A stretch of 11,587 bases of DNA from Lachnoclostridium phytofermentans (GCA_003526525.1 DPVV01000070.1:1-11587); one strand, 5' to 3'. Counted from the first letter of the stretch, positions 1-7,192 are shown. Made by a program: numbers and translations. Notes: generated from the sequence alone by a model not told the origin.

Positions 1-370
1 TAATATTATCATTAATGTTCGGTAAAAAATACTCAAGGTCTACATTTTCTCTAAGTGCAACATTCCATACTTGGTCACTGCCCACGCATATATAATCATA
101 GCCATGCCCATCCACGACATGTTCTACATTTTCTTTAACCTTTAAACAAGTTGTTATAAATCTACCAAATTTATCTCTTTTTTGTTTGAATTTATCCCTA
201 CCTTGTTCCCCATGTTCATATGGATAATAAACATATTCATCTGGTATATAATTTATTATTTCTGCTTCATATCCTTCGAATGTATTTATCATTTCTCTCA
301 GAGCGTATGCCTGTAATACAGCTCCATAATTAATTGCATAATGAAATGTTAATATACCTATTTTTATCAA
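1..370 (-). CDS. polysaccharide pyruvyl transferase-family protein, N-terminal part
   Basis: About 123 N-terminal codons are present; the gene runs off the left edge. The protein opens with IKIGILTFHYAINYGAVLQA, the typical start of the PF04230 polysaccharide pyruvyl transferase family, and residues near 96-102 read GSDQVWN, the family's hallmark motif. Members transfer pyruvate from phosphoenolpyruvate to sugars, but many members in surface-glycan loci have unproven substrates. I chose a TTG start at 368-370. It is preceded by a GAGG Shine-Dalgarno sequence with 7 nt spacing and overlaps the upstream stop as TTGA, which implies translational coupling to the fusion enzyme. The first ATG, about 27 codons in, would remove the first strand and the NYGA motif. 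The protein has no signal peptide and is presumably cytoplasmic. The family call is firm; the substrate is unknown. Confidence 0.88.
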   Translation of the reverse strand, partial: MIKIGILTFHYAINYGAVLQAYALREMINTFEGYEAEIINYIPDEYVYYPYEHGEQGRDKFKQKRDKFGRFITTCLKVKENVEHVVDGHGYDYICVGSDQVWNVALRENVDLEYFLPNINDNI

Positions 371-3300
371 TTTATTACCTCAAAAAAAGCTTCTGCGTAT
401 TTGGACCAGTTTGAATACAAATCAAAATTACTAATACCCATATCTATTAATTGATTTGCAACATTAAATCCAATCTGTCCATTTTCTAACATTATTATCA
501 CAAATGGATTATCAATTTCTATCAACTGTTCTGGTGATATGCATATAACTCCTGGGACAATCTCTTTTCCCCAATTATTGCTATTATTATCACAAACTTT
601 TTTAACATTGTAATACTGCTGTATTTTAAATACATTTTGACGGAAACAAAGACCAGTGCCCCATGGGATTACTTCTTTAATTTGTTTTAACTTATTAATC
701 CTTTGTGGAGGTATATTCACATTAGTTGATTTATGATTATCTCGTTCGCCATCTAATCGATGAATAATCTTCAGCGCATCACTTTCTTCTGTGCTTTCTG
801 TAAAGACTTCAACAATTAAAGAACGTTCACCAATATTAGGTTCCACAAAACAATCCATTATATCTGTGTATTCTGCTTTATTTGTTACACTTTTATAGTC
901 AAATCCTAATGCCTTTGCATAATCTCTTATAAGCGCGGGTGATTTATTACCATTATGTCCACTAGCAGCAACAAAACTCTCTTGTGAACCACTAAGTACT
1001 GTTGTCATGTGGTTATAATTCATAAATTCCGTGCCGCATCCGTTATTAATTACCATCAGTCTAAGGTTATTTCCAACATGACGATTCCCTATTGCATTCA
1101 TGTCATAGAAAAAGGCTAAATCACCAACAACTCCAAAATAGAGTTTTTCTGGATTAGATAATGACGCTCCTATTAATGAAGAAACACATCCATCGATTCC
1201 AAATCCTCCTGTATTAGCATACACATCTACGGAATTAGGTATACTAAAGAAATTCCAATGTCTAAGTGAGTTTAGTATCCCCAAATGGAAGACAGCGCCT
1301 TCTGGTATATTACATGCCGTTTTCTTCGCAATCCAAGCATTAGAGAATGGTAATTCTGTGCTCATTAACTTACTACGTAATAGAGAATCTTCTTCCTTCC
1401 ATATATCTACATTCTCAATTTCAGAATCTACATTTTGAGGCTCTAGTAATAATGCTTCGTTAAAGAAATTCTCTTCCGTCATCTCAAATATCTTAGCTAC
1501 TGTACGAAAGGTATCAGATACTTCTCCATCTTTATTTATTCTCCAAACCTGATTAGGATTTAATGGGAAATATGCACCTGAAACATTACCGATATGAATT
1601 ATGAGTTCAAACTCATTTAAAAAACTCTTATTTACTTGACTCATTAAAAGACTTGCCTTAATACCATATTTTCCATGATAATTACCTGTATGATCTTGTA
1701 TGAGTACGGTATTAAATTTTTTACAAAACTTTTCAACACTGTTGGTTAGATTATCATCCCATCTACTATGCGCTCCACTAAAAATAGCTATTTTCCCCTT
1801 AGGAATGCATACATCATCTAAACTTTCATGCTTTTTTATCACCCTTGTAGGTGGTAGTTCTCTAACAGAAAAATCATTAGGACACTTTGTAGTTAAATCT
1901 ACATGAACAGGTCCACAATAATCTTTTAACATAAGGAGTGCCTTGTTTGCATTAACATTGCATTCCCATTCATCTTCAAAATCCTTTATAATTGGCAGTT
2001 CCACACTTAGTTTCGCTATATCATTCATTATAGTTGTTCTATCAATCATTTGTGGAATATTGTGTCCTATCCTGCATCGAGGTTGCGAAGACGTAATCGC
2101 AAGAACAGGTATTCTTCTGTAAAATGCCTCTGTCAATCCAGGAACATAATTTCTTGATGCGGTAGCACCTGTACAACTTAAAGCAACAGGTTCACCACTT
2201 TCTTCAGCTAATCCACATGCCATATAAGCAGCGGAGCGTTCATCGGGTGCAGAATATATCTCAAAGAAATCATCACTTTGCACACTTTGAACGAAGCAGA
2301 CATTTGTCGCTCCTGGACTAATAATTACTTTTTTTATGCCATGTTCTTTCATTAAATATATTAATATTTGTGAATTTCTTTCAATTGTATATCCATTTTT
2401 TTTGCCATCTTCAAGCAATTGGGCTACCTCCTTCATACAATTTGTAATCTTTATCTTTTGTGGACATCTTTTTTCACATTTCCGACATTTTATGCAATCG
2501 CTAGCCTTTCCATGATTGAATACAGTTCCACGATAAATACTCCTACTTCCACCAACAACGCAAGTCTTTCCATTCGATGCATTCTTATATTCATTCAGCA
2601 AATGTATTATATCTGGAATTACTATATTCTTAGGACATTCTCTCTTACAATATCCACATGATGTGCATTGTATTTCTTTTTTGCTTCCAATCTGTTTTTT
2701 AATCTGTTGCAGAAGGCTATAATCAATCTGATTTGCACATTGCTTTATGTTATTTAAAGTAGCTCTATTGTTTGAAACTTCTAATGGATTTTTCATACCG
2801 CTTAGTACAACATTTATTCCCGGTAAAGATGCAACGAATCTCAATGATATATCTGCCAACATAGAAGGTGAATAATTCACTCCCTCAATATTCAAATCTC
2901 TTGCTAAGCTTCCACCCTTAATAGGTTCCATAACTAAAATTTCTTTTTTGTATTTTAAGGCCACTTTGTAACATCTTTTTGAATTAATAATTGGGTCCTC
3001 CCAATCATAGAAATTTATCTGTAACTGAACAAAATCCAATTCTGGATGCTCACATAATATTCTCTCAAGTAGCTCTGGACTATCGTGAAATGATATGCCT
3101 ATTTTTTTTATATTTCCTATATTTTTTTGTGAAATAAGAAAATCAAATGCTCCATAACTAGAATGTATTCTATATACATCTTCTGTAATAGCATGTAACA
3201 TATAGTAGTCAAAAAAGTCAACTCCACATTCATTTAATTCATCATTAAAAATTGTTGTATAATTGGAATAGCTATTAATTCCATAGTAAGGCATTTTGTT

Positions 3301-3516
3301 TGCAACTAAAAACTGTTTTCTATCATATTTCTGTGAAACTAATACTTTGAATATAGAGTGTGCCTGTCCTTCTACATATGCTGGATGAAGATCAAAATAG
3401 CAAAATGTCCCTTTCATATATTCTGATATTGTTTGACTAATTAATTGATAATCCAAGGCACCTTCAGCAGATGATAATCTCATTATTCCAAAACCTAATT
3501 CTGCTTTTCCTTGCAT
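367..3516 (-). CDS. fusion enzyme: Fe-S aldo/keto reductase + MenD-like thiamine-diphosphate enzyme + Rossmann-like domain
   Basis: This 1049-residue protein has three parts. Residues 1-365 form an aldo/keto reductase of the COG1453 type. The catalytic tetrad is visible as D42, Y47, K74 and H108, followed by two 4Fe-4S clusters (C284/287/290/294 and C341/344/347/351). Residues about 373-920 form a thiamine-diphosphate enzyme closest to MenD. They show SPGATN at 400-405, DERSAA at 425-430 with the activating glutamate E426, and the cofactor motif GDLAFFYDMN (798-807) ending in NN at 824-825. Residues about 940-1049 look like the small Rossmann-like domain found in glycan enzymes (WGTG at 952-955, ISPEQL at 993-998). 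There is no signal peptide or membrane segment, so it is cytoplasmic. The start ATG has an AGGAG site 5 nt upstream. It lies 19 nt after the propeller gene and overlaps the pyruvyl transferase start. No menaquinone genes are nearby, so a role in surface-glycan precursor synthesis is the better inference. The substrate is unknown. Confidence 0.85.
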   Translation of the reverse strand: MQGKAELGFGIMRLSSAEGALDYQLISQTISEYMKGTFCYFDLHPAYVEGQAHSIFKVLVSQKYDRKQFLVANKMPYYGINSYSNYTTIFNDELNECGVDFFDYYMLHAITEDVYRIHSSYGAFDFLISQKNIGNIKKIGISFHDSPELLERILCEHPELDFVQLQINFYDWEDPIINSKRCYKVALKYKKEILVMEPIKGGSLARDLNIEGVNYSPSMLADISLRFVASLPGINVVLSGMKNPLEVSNNRATLNNIKQCANQIDYSLLQQIKKQIGSKKEIQCTSCGYCKRECPKNIVIPDIIHLLNEYKNASNGKTCVVGGSRSIYRGTVFNHGKASDCIKCRKCEKRCPQKIKITNCMKEVAQLLEDGKKNGYTIERNSQILIYLMKEHGIKKVIISPGATNVCFVQSVQSDDFFEIYSAPDERSAAYMACGLAEESGEPVALSCTGATASRNYVPGLTEAFYRRIPVLAITSSQPRCRIGHNIPQMIDRTTIMNDIAKLSVELPIIKDFEDEWECNVNANKALLMLKDYCGPVHVDLTTKCPNDFSVRELPPTRVIKKHESLDDVCIPKGKIAIFSGAHSRWDDNLTNSVEKFCKKFNTVLIQDHTGNYHGKYGIKASLLMSQVNKSFLNEFELIIHIGNVSGAYFPLNPNQVWRINKDGEVSDTFRTVAKIFEMTEENFFNEALLLEPQNVDSEIENVDIWKEEDSLLRSKLMSTELPFSNAWIAKKTACNIPEGAVFHLGILNSLRHWNFFSIPNSVDVYANTGGFGIDGCVSSLIGASLSNPEKLYFGVVGDLAFFYDMNAIGNRHVGNNLRLMVINNGCGTEFMNYNHMTTVLSGSQESFVAASGHNGNKSPALIRDYAKALGFDYKSVTNKAEYTDIMDCFVEPNIGERSLIVEVFTESTEESDALKIIHRLDGERDNHKSTNVNIPPQRINKLKQIKEVIPWGTGLCFRQNVFKIQQYYNVKKVCDNNSNNWGKEIVPGVICISPEQLIEIDNPFVIIMLENGQIGFNVANQLIDMGISNFDLYSNWSKYAEAFFEVIN

Positions 3517-3535
3517 ACTTTCTCCTACTTCATTG

Positions 3536-4615
3536 CTACATATTAATTACTGTTTCTAAAAAAACCTCTAGATTTACGAATTCAATTTCCCGAATTATCC
3601 CTGACTTACTATTCTTTAATAAATTTCTGTTTTTCATATATGTATTCACATGCTCAACATCAATACTTAAAACATGTTGATAATGCTGGCTTGGCTCATA
3701 TATATTCATATCTCCTTCATAATCAAGGCTTACGTATGTCTCTTCCCCTATAAATTTATGAAAATGATATTGCTTTTTTACAATATTATTTATTTCTTTA
3801 TCAATTGTATTTATGATTAATGATGTAGCCTGAAAACATGCAGGTAGATAGGTATTGCCATCCTTGCATACAATTCCTCCAAAAATACATCCATCTTTCG
3901 AAATAAGTTCATTTGGAAGATTTAACTCACGATACGATTTTAAACCATCCCAAACAACTATCGGAGAAACTCTCCTCGGAGCAAGATAAAACTCTTTCCC
4001 ATCATATGCTATTCCTGCATAACAATTATCTTTAGCACCTACTTCAATAAACACTGTCTCATATGTCTCTAAATTAAATTTAATTACTTCATTTGTTAAA
4101 CAGGAAGCTAAATATATGGTATTATCTATCTGAACATAATCTGTTCTAAAATATCCATCTTTCTTTATTTCAGCAATCTTCTTATTTTTTGCGAATGGTG
4201 TTTCGATATAATCCAACTCATCCTTTTCTAAATCTAAGACAATAATTGCTGGATAAATAGCTCCTACAAAGAACACCTTATGTTTATAACAAATTGCTTG
4301 GAACATTTCTCCTCTTGGAGACCAGTTATCAATTACCTTACGCTCATATCCCTTCCAGCTTCTGTTTTTAAGATTGTATCTCCATATTTTCTTTGCCTCC
4401 ATAGGGGCAAAAAAAAGTTCATCATTGTAAAAAACAATTTTTGAACCTAGTCTTTTTCCTAACAAATCTTCTTCAGGCAAACTATCTACTATTAGTACTT
4501 CTCCTGACACTATATTCATCTTGCATATGATATTAATATCTTTCGCAATAAAAAACAGTTCCTCACCAACTCGTGTACAATCCTCTGTCGCAATAACCTT
4601 TTTCTTAATATTCAT
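3536..4615 (-). CDS. cytoplasmic seven-repeat beta-propeller-like protein, function unknown
   Basis: I do not recognise a named family for this 359-residue protein. It contains about seven degenerate repeats of the form D/N-G-x-x-[FY]-[FL]-h-a-x(5)-I-h-x-[FY]-[ND]-L-x(4), near residues 17-40, 65-88, 111-134, 164-187, 205-228, 251-275 and 290-312. That is the signature of a six- to seven-bladed beta-propeller. No signal peptide or membrane segment is present, so it should be cytoplasmic. The residue 313-359 tail is helical and charged. The gene is first in a tight operon with the fusion enzyme (19-nt gap) and the pyruvyl transferase-like gene. It could be a scaffold, a sugar-binding protein or a lyase-like enzyme; nothing in the sequence decides. 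The ATG has a weak AAAGGG 2 nt away and a GGGAG 12 nt away, so the start is less secure than its neighbours'. Confidence 0.75.
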   Translation of the reverse strand: MNIKKKVIATEDCTRVGEELFFIAKDINIICKMNIVSGEVLIVDSLPEEDLLGKRLGSKIVFYNDELFFAPMEAKKIWRYNLKNRSWKGYERKVIDNWSPRGEMFQAICYKHKVFFVGAIYPAIIVLDLEKDELDYIETPFAKNKKIAEIKKDGYFRTDYVQIDNTIYLASCLTNEVIKFNLETYETVFIEVGAKDNCYAGIAYDGKEFYLAPRRVSPIVVWDGLKSYRELNLPNELISKDGCIFGGIVCKDGNTYLPACFQATSLIINTIDKEINNIVKKQYHFHKFIGEETYVSLDYEGDMNIYEPSQHYQHVLSIDVEHVNTYMKNRNLLKNSKSGIIREIEFVNLEVFLETVINM

Positions 4616-4697
4616 AACCCTTTTACTCTCCCATATGCATAAATAACAGATTTATATTTAATGGTCCTTGGTAACAATCACCATAATAAACTGATAA

Positions 4698-4724
4698 ATA
4701 TAGGCCTTATAAAACCCTTGTTCA
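4698..4724 (-). promoter_or_regulatory. candidate sigma-D (sigma-28) promoter of the three-gene cassette
   Basis: On the minus strand TGAA (4721-4724) is separated by 15 nt from GCCTATAT (4698-4705). The Bacillus sigma-D consensus is TAAA-N15-GCCGATAT, so each box has one mismatch. It lies about 85 nt upstream of the propeller gene and downstream of the terminator at 4743-4775, where an operon promoter is needed. A sigma-A alternative (TTGTTA-N15-TATAAA) also exists a little closer to the gene. Confidence 0.35.
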
Positions 4725-4742
4725 GATATTATCATCCCTTAA

Positions 4743-4775
4743 AAAAAGCTCCACACTCTAGGTGTGAAGCTTTTT
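4743..4775 (-). terminator. intrinsic terminator
   Basis: The arms 4743-4756 and 4762-4775 form a 14-bp stem around a 5-nt loop. In the minus-strand RNA the single irregular position is a G-U wobble and the stem runs into seven U residues (4741-4747). In the plus-strand RNA the same position would be a C-A mismatch. This favours minus-strand use, although some bidirectional activity is possible. No intact minus-strand gene ends here, so it probably served the gene whose remains lie at 4785-5085. Confidence 0.75.
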
Positions 4776-4937
4776 ATCTATTAATCACAAATATCCCGAC
4801 TTCTTCACATTTATAATATCGTCATCTATATCAAAATACTTTAATATTTAGGACCTTTTATTACATAAAGCTGAAGAATTATTCATTCCACAGTATTGCT
4901 GAAATATTTATCATTGTTTCCACCATTAACAATTCAG
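4776..4937. other. non-coding or decayed stretch with a short coding-like tail
   Basis: I see no intact gene here. On the minus strand a 20-codon stretch ending in TGA at 4785-4787 reads like a genuine protein C-terminus (YFDIDDDIINVKKSGYL) but is closed upstream by a stop near 4846. The same DNA contains GACGATAT (4816-4823), a sigma-D-like -10 box, with TAAA 16 nt upstream (4840-4843). Either reading, decayed gene end or promoter, is possible. Confidence 0.4.
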
Positions 4938-5085
4938 TTACTTCAAAACATACTCTTCTGCTCCAGTAGAAACTTCATGACTAATCGTTTTTTGAAGCCT
5001 CAAAACCTTACAGTAATCAAATAACTTTTCTTGTGAATTTTCTTTATTATACATTGATGTATATTTTAATTTTGAAATATGATTA
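4938..5085 (-). pseudogene. C-terminal fragment of a lost gene, cut by the insertion sequence remnant
   Basis: An open minus-strand frame of about 48 codons ends at TAA 4938-4940 and has no start of its own. Its sequence (including KLFDYCKVLRLQKTISHEVS and ending EEYVLK) has the composition of a real soluble protein. The frame is closed by TGA exactly where the putative insertion sequence end begins (near 5086-5092). I do not recognise the family. Because it lies between flagellin and the glycan-like cassette, it may have been another flagellin- or surface-related gene, but that is inference. Confidence 0.45.
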
Positions 5086-5560
5086 GGGTGTCAAAAGTAT
5101 TTACCCCCAATAATACCAGTACTACTCCCAACTCAACCTGATTTATAGTAAAATAAAATTAACACAAATTAAGGAGTGGTATAAAACATGGCATTTACAT
5201 TAAACGAATCTCAACAACTTTCATTGGATGACAGTTTTTTAAACTTAGATGAACGAACCAAGAAGTTTGTAATAAAGTCTTGGGCAAAAGATTTCTGAAA
5301 TCATTTTTCCCGCGATCAATTAGAAACGTTTTTCTGTATTGTACAGCAATAATGCTGCATCACGTCCGAATAATCCAATAAATGCAGTAATCGGATCGTT
5401 AATACTAAAAGAATTGTTTAGTGTTACTGATGACGAACTATTGGCAAGTAGTTTATGCGATGTTCGCTTTCAGTACGCACTCAATACCACAAGCTTTAAA
5501 GATCAGCCCTTCAGTGATAATATGGCTTTAGTAGTTTCATTATTTCCTCACAATCTTTTT
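5086..5560 (+). mobile_element. degenerate IS1182-family insertion sequence remnant, left part only
   Basis: The remnant carries the first ~115 codons of an IS1182/DUF772-type transposase plus about 100 nt of upstream sequence. The left end is probably near GGGTGTCAAAAG (5086-5097), where the interrupted minus-strand frame stops. No inverted copy of that end is found to the right, so the right end and the catalytic part of the transposase are gone. The right boundary is approximate (about 5525-5560) because the homology fades. Confidence 0.65.
5188..5540 (+). pseudogene. IS1182-family transposase, frameshifted and truncated
   Basis: The ATG at 5188 has AAGGAG 11 nt upstream. The first 36 codons (MAFTLNESQQLSL..., KSWAKDF) match the start of IS1182-family transposases, then hit TGA at 5296-5298. 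Homology continues one frame over from 5297 (EIIFPAIN, a TAG stop at 5321-5323, then KRFSVLYSNNAASRPNNP and LILKELF...DVRFQYALNTTSF up to about 5520). So there is at least one frameshift near 5296, one nonsense codon, a likely further shift near 5525, and loss of everything downstream, including the catalytic domain. It cannot make an active transposase. It is the only plus-strand gene trace in the window. Confidence 0.85.
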
Positions 5561-5591
5561 AATATTTATTACTCATATTTAAAATATCGTC
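5538..5591 (-). promoter_or_regulatory. orphan sigma-D-like -10 box, Shine-Dalgarno and ATG next to the transposase remnant
   Basis: On the minus strand, GACGATAT (5584-5591) is followed by a UGAGGA Shine-Dalgarno (5545-5550) and an ATG (5538-5540) that opens only nine codons before running into transposase remnant. The -10 box is identical to the one proposed for flaG. The -35 region is poor (TTAT at 15 nt, TATA at 14 nt). It looks like the start of a gene whose body was removed. Confidence 0.35.
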
Positions 5592-5638
5592 GAAATAATT
5601 ATTAATATAATGATAACTAAAATAATATCCTATTTTGC

Positions 5639-5678
5639 AAAAAAAGCCTATGTATTCATTGAATACATAGGCCTTTTT
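5639..5678 (-). terminator. flagellin transcript terminator
   Basis: A perfect 12-bp stem (5646-5657 with 5661-5672) closes a 3-nt loop 40-50 nt after the flagellin stop. In the minus-strand RNA it is followed by seven U residues (5639-5645). It should isolate flagellin from the region to its left. Confidence 0.9.
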
Positions 5679-5717
5679 CATTAAAAAGTAATATTAAACT
5701 ATGATGATTCGACTAAA

Positions 5718-6554
5718 TTATCTTAATAAAGATAATACTCCCTGTGTAGACTGGTTAGCCTGAGCAAGCATAGATTGAGCAGCCTGCTGAAGGATATTGT
5801 CTTTAGAGTACTTAACCATCTCTTTAGCCATATTAGTGTCACGAATACGAGATTCGGATGCCTGTAAATTCTCAGCAGTATTGTCAGCGTTAGCAATTGT
5901 ATGCTCAAGACGATTTTGAACAGAACCTAAGTCAGATCTAAATGAGGATACATCTGTTAATGCTTTGTTAACAGTATCAATTAATGCTGAAATTGTATCG
6001 CTAGCTGCGTTACCCGTTGCACCAGTAATACCAGAAGCAATAGAACCAACACCTAATTTAGTAGCAGATATTGTCTTCATATTAACTGTGATTTTATTCT
6101 GACCGCTGTTAGCACCAACCTGGAACTTATAAGTCTCATCTTTTGCAAATAACTTTAAGGTATTGAACTCTGTATCAGTACCAATTCTATCAATTTCAGA
6201 AGATAACTGTGTAATTTCATCAGCGATAGACTTACGATCTTCAGCTACATAAGTATCATTAGAAGCCTGAACTGTTAATTCACGCATTCTCTGAACAATA
6301 CTATGAACTTCATTTAAAGCACCTTCTGCTGTCTGGATCATAGAGATACCATCCTGTGCGTTTGTAGAACCTTGCTCTAAACCACGAATCTGTCCTCTCA
6401 TCTTCTCAGAGATAGAAAGACCAGCTGCATCATCACCAGCACGGTTAATTCTGTAACCAGAAGATAATTTCTCACTTGATTTTGCTAAGTTTCCTGTTGT
6501 AATACCTAACTGTCTGCTAGTATTTGCAGATGTCATATTGTGTTGAATAATCAT
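5718..6554 (-). CDS. fliC: flagellin, short D0-D1 type
   Basis: This is the 278-residue filament subunit. The N-terminal domain (1-165) begins MIIQHNMTSANTSRQLG and contains LSSGYRINRAGDDAAGLSIS at 30-49. The C-terminal domain (about 186-278) ends in AQSMLAQANQSTQGVLSLLR. There is almost no variable D2/D3 domain, only a Ser/Thr/Gly/Ala-rich link at about 161-188 that could be an O-glycan site. QRMREL at 88-93 matches the region that TLR5 recognises in other flagellins. The ATG has AAGGAGG 8 nt upstream. It has its own sigma-D-like promoter (6646-6672), a structured leader, and a strong terminator at 5639-5678. The product would be exported unfolded by the flagellar secretion system with FliS as chaperone. 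It is probably the main filament protein, though other flagellin genes may lie outside the window. Confidence 0.97.
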   Translation of the reverse strand: MIIQHNMTSANTSRQLGITTGNLAKSSEKLSSGYRINRAGDDAAGLSISEKMRGQIRGLEQGSTNAQDGISMIQTAEGALNEVHSIVQRMRELTVQASNDTYVAEDRKSIADEITQLSSEIDRIGTDTEFNTLKLFAKDETYKFQVGANSGQNKITVNMKTISATKLGVGSIASGITGATGNAASDTISALIDTVNKALTDVSSFRSDLGSVQNRLEHTIANADNTAENLQASESRIRDTNMAKEMVKYSKDNILQQAAQSMLAQANQSTQGVLSLLR

Positions 6555-6562
6555 AATTTTTT

Positions 6563-6597
6563 CCTCCTTGAATTTTCAGCAGCATCCATGCCACTGA
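6563..6597 (-). promoter_or_regulatory. candidate CsrA-binding leader of the flagellin mRNA: GGA-loop hairpin plus Shine-Dalgarno
   Basis: In the minus-strand RNA, 6576-6597 folds into a 9-bp stem (two G-U wobbles) closed by a UGGA tetraloop (6585-6588). Six nt later comes AAGGAGG (6563-6569), the Shine-Dalgarno, which contains a second GGA. A GGA in a hairpin loop plus a second GGA in the Shine-Dalgarno is the known CsrA target layout, as in the Bacillus subtilis hag leader. Both csrA and fliW are in this window. Confidence 0.65.
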
Positions 6598-6616
6598 TTT
6601 TTTGTTTACACTTATT

Positions 6617-6637
6617 AGTAAAAGCATTTGCTTTACT
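6617..6637 (-). promoter_or_regulatory. hairpin at the 5' end of the flagellin mRNA
   Basis: The arms 6617-6625 and 6630-6637 pair as an 8-bp stem with one bulged base. The hairpin begins within about 2-3 nt of the predicted transcription start (about 6639). A 5'-terminal hairpin of this sort can protect a highly expressed mRNA from decay. The fold is seen; the function is inferred. Confidence 0.4.
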
Positions 6638-6645
6638 TATACTAT

Positions 6646-6672
6646 ATATCGAATAAAAATGTAATAAAGTTA
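6646..6672 (-). promoter_or_regulatory. sigma-D (sigma-28)-type flagellin promoter
   Basis: TAAC (6669-6672) and TTCGATAT (6646-6653) are separated by exactly 15 nt on the minus strand. This is close to the sigma-D consensus TAAA-N15-GCCGATAT. It predicts a start near 6639 and a leader of about 85 nt. Late, sigma-D-dependent expression is the norm for flagellin genes. Confidence 0.75.
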
Positions 6673-6721
6673 ATAGCATTATTTTATATTTTTTCTGAAT
6701 TTTTTTAATCTATTTTAATTC

Positions 6722-7192
6722 TTATTTTCTTTTATCCATAAAATACGAATCTTCTAATTGCCCGACATTCATACTCTTATAGTAATTTGAAGCCATCTGA
6801 TTATTTATTCGAAAGTTTTTAATCTTCTCTCGCTCTTGCCGTACATAAGCTTCAAAATTATCTTTACTTTTTTCCTCTAAAATTTGAATTTCTTTACTAA
6901 GCGAGATCACTTCCTGATTTATCAAATTGATTTGCTGTTTCATATCACTGTAAGTGTTATCAGCGCCAACTTCACCCATTTGTTTTATAAATTCTTCATA
7001 CTCTTGATTTAACTTAGAGAGTACTAATATCAAATCTTCTTTTTCTTCGATATATTCTTCGAATAAATCGAAATCGCTTTCTATCGCAAACGTTATCTCT
7101 TCTTGCTCTTTGACTACATATAAAATCTTTTGTAGACATTCCTTTTTCCTATTTAACATTTCTTTTAGTTTAAGAAGTATTTCCTCTCTCAT
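6722..7192 (-). CDS. FlgN/FliT-like flagellar export chaperone (second copy)
   Basis: This 156-residue, very charged, all-helical protein has long coiled-coil stretches at about 1-70 and 85-130. The pattern of L/I spacing, the Q...I...E block near 29-60 (KEQEEITFAIESDFDLFEEY) and the C-terminal tail YYKSMNVG...SYFMDKRK fit the FlgN/FliT group of small chaperones that escort hook-associated proteins or FliD. It resembles the protein at 10574-11062 in length, layout and its basic tail (DKRK versus DQKK). It follows fliS across a hairpin and precedes flagellin with no terminator between, so some flagellin mRNA may read through from here. The ATG has GAGGAGG 4 nt upstream. The client is not identifiable; after fliS, a FliD- or FlgK/FlgL-type client is likeliest. 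Confidence 0.7.
   Translation of the reverse strand: MREEILLKLKEMLNRKKECLQKILYVVKEQEEITFAIESDFDLFEEYIEEKEDLILVLSKLNQEYEEFIKQMGEVGADNTYSDMKQQINLINQEVISLSKEIQILEEKSKDNFEAYVRQEREKIKNFRINNQMASNYYKSMNVGQLEDSYFMDKRK

Noticed and set aside
798..2400. MenD assignment, i.e. menaquinone synthesis
   Set aside because: The motifs are MenD-like, but the protein is fused to a reductase and ferredoxin domain and sits in a glycan-like operon without other men genes, so only the fold class is kept.
1700..2661. Plus-strand open frames of 68 and 80 codons inside the fusion gene
   Set aside because: They lie antisense to well-conserved catalytic motifs, lack ribosome sites and have Ser/Phe/Leu-rich low-quality sequence.
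4888..4932. Small minus-strand frame beginning MVETMINIS
   Set aside because: It is fifteen codons long, has no ribosome site, and lies in decayed sequence.
5339..5605. Plus-strand 88-codon open frame as an independent gene
   Set aside because: It is the frameshifted middle of the transposase; the upstream part lies in another frame and a TAG precedes it. The last ~25 codons no longer match the family.
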